The notes under the pieces were generated by a model. It was not told the origin of the DNA. It did no database searches and was given only the letters and a program-made list of their open reading frames with translations. Below, piece by piece: positions 46,480 through 47,565 of a DNA stretch of 47,565 nt; within the stretch, counting starts at the first letter, position 1, and the number at the start of each line of letters is the position of its first letter. This DNA comes from Fidelibacterota bacterium. Lineage in GTDB: Bacteria; Pseudomonadota; Alphaproteobacteria; Rhodospirillales; Rhodospirillaceae. The stretch spans positions 1 through 47,565 of the forward strand of contig CANJPQ010000030.1 of NCBI GenBank assembly GCA_947476275.1, in the 5' to 3' direction. The position numbers and the translations under genes were made by a program.

Positions 46480-47565
46480 CTACCCAAACACGCGCTTGAA
46501 AATCGTGTCGACGTGTTTGGTGTGGTAGCTCATGTCGAACAGGGCTTCCAAATCCTTCGGCTTTATCTTGGCCGTCACGTCCGCGTCGGCCTGCATGCGC
46601 TCGAGCAGCGTGCCGCCTTCGTTCCACACCTTCATCGCGTTGCGCTGTGAGATGACGTAAGCGTCTTCGCGGCTGATGCCGGCTTGCGTGAGCGCGAGCA
46701 GGATGCGCTGCGAGAACACCAGGCCGCGCATCATGTTGAGGTTGCGGTCGATGGCGTCGGGATAGATCACCAGCTTGTCGACCACGCCGGCCAGCCGCGC
46801 GAGTGCGAAGTCCAGGGTGATGGTCGCATCCGGGCCGATATAACGCTCAACGGAAGAGTGCGAGATATCGCGCTCATGCCACAGGGCGACGTTCTCCATC
46901 GCCGGAATGACATAGCCGCGGATGACGCGCGCAAGGCCGGTCAGGTTTTCAGTCAGCACCGGGTTGCGCTTGTGGGGCATCGCCGAGGAGCCCTTTTGGC
47001 CGGGCGAGAAGTATTCCTCTACCTCGCGGACTTCCGTGCGCTGCAGGTGGCGGATTTCCGTCGCCAGGCGCTCGATCGAGCTCGCGATGACGCCCAGGGT
47101 CGCGAAATATGCGGCGTGGCGATCGCGTGGGATTACCTGCGTCGATACGGGCTCGGCCTGCAGGCCCATCTTCTCCGCGACGTATTCTTCCACGAACGGA
47201 TCGATATTGGCGAAGGTGCCGACTGCACCGGAGATGGCGCAGGTGGCGATTTCCTCGCGCGCCGCCAGCAGGCGCTTTTTATTGCGATCGAACTCGGCAT
47301 AGAAACTCGCGAACTTCAGGCCGAAGGTCACCGGCTCGGCGTGAATGCCGTGACTACGGCCCATCGCCACGGTCATCTTGTGTTCGAACGCGCGCTTCTT
47401 CAGGGCGGCGAGAACGTCGTCGATATCCTTCAGCAGGATGTCGGTCGCCTGGACAAGCTGCACCGACAGGCACGTATCCAACACGTCGGAGGACGTCATG
47501 CCCTGGTGCACGAACCGCGCCTCGGGGCCGACGTGTTCGGCGAGATTGGTGAGGAACGAGATGAC
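46480..47565 (-). CDS. purB: Adenylosuccinate lyase, 5' end outside the window
   Basis: The 361 residues present lack the N-terminus, which lies beyond base 47565. The open frame continues to the window edge. The product acts twice in purine synthesis, cleaving SAICAR and adenylosuccinate to release fumarate. The fumarase/aspartase signature GSSAMPHKRNPV is present, as are MTSSDVLDT and GRSHGIHAEPVTFG with the catalytic His. It lies in the same neighbourhood as the purC-L operon but is a separate transcript. Confidence 0.97.
   Translation of the reverse strand, partial: VISFLTNLAEHVGPEARFVHQGMTSSDVLDTCLSVQLVQATDILLKDIDDVLAALKKRAFEHKMTVAMGRSHGIHAEPVTFGLKFASFYAEFDRNKKRLLAAREEIATCAISGAVGTFANIDPFVEEYVAEKMGLQAEPVSTQVIPRDRHAAYFATLGVIASSIERLATEIRHLQRTEVREVEEYFSPGQKGSSAMPHKRNPVLTENLTGLARVIRGYVIPAMENVALWHERDISHSSVERYIGPDATITLDFALARLAGVVDKLVIYPDAIDRNLNMMRGLVFSQRILLALTQAGISREDAYVISQRNAMKVWNEGGTLLERMQADADVTAKIKPKDLEALFDMSYHTKHVDTIFKRVFG

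Overview
The window is a GC-rich stretch of an alphaproteobacterial chromosome. Four things point there: an F1-ATPase zeta/DUF1476 gene; a purC-purS-purQ-purL-bolA-grxD run with purB nearby; a GTTC-N7-GTTC box of the kind bound by alphaproteobacterial LexA; and intergenic hairpins of the widespread class that is often mistranslated as TPAFAGVT. Three large TonB-dependent receptors suggest a Caulobacterales-, Sphingomonadales- or Micropepsales-like oligotroph, but the sequence alone does not fix the genus.

Layout. At 1-660, the 3' end of an IS3-family transposase and its terminus run into a lower-GC TIR-domain gene, which appears truncated by the insertion. At 700-4400 there is an FHS-type sugar transporter, a 3-hydroxybutyrate dehydrogenase-like enzyme and a second MFS transporter. 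At 4400-7600 lie a TonB receptor and a TetR regulator, with a 20-bp dyad in the divergent promoter. At 7600-14700 (minus strand) there is a likely uptake and catabolism cluster: TonB receptor, LysR regulator, nitrilase-family amidase, alpha/beta hydrolase and a family-5 solute-binding protein without permeases. At 15000-17900 are an FkbM methyltransferase, a membrane protein with a degenerate spermidine-synthase domain and tRNA-Val(CAC). At 18100-24600 are glmU, glmS, a membrane protein, glutathione reductase and an SDR. At 24600-30500 are a second orphan solute-binding protein, a single-domain response regulator, a TonB-like anchored protein of unknown function and a third TonB receptor. From 30500 to the end is mainly core metabolism and translation: class II DAHP synthase, NAD synthetase, TrmJ-type methyltransferase, rpsD, 16S rRNA modification enzymes, a Tat-exported amidohydrolase, the purine operon with grxD/bolA, an NRDE protein, the zeta inhibitor and purB (cut by the window end).

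The most unusual signal is a two-copy module at about 708-1053 and 30508-30928. Each copy has a similar promoter (TTGAC, 17-bp spacer, TATGTT) overlapped by a LexA-type box, exact in copy 2 and one base off in copy 1. Each is followed after 20-30 nt by a small Arg-rich ORF that carries two in-frame units of a repeat reading roughly [10 protein letters not shown]. One 32-bp stretch is identical between the loci. Each ORF ends 2-8 bp before the start of an ordinary metabolic or transport gene. It could be a small DNA-damage-inducible protein family, a leader peptide, or a structured repeat that happens to stay open; I do not recognise it as a described system.

Other regulatory structure includes a LysR-type dyad in front of the nitrilase operon, a palindromic rpsD leader, several sigma70-like promoters with TATATC/TATACT -10 boxes, and a family of dispersed GTC...CCAG hairpins, two of which form a mirror-image pair between the DAHP synthase and NAD synthetase genes.
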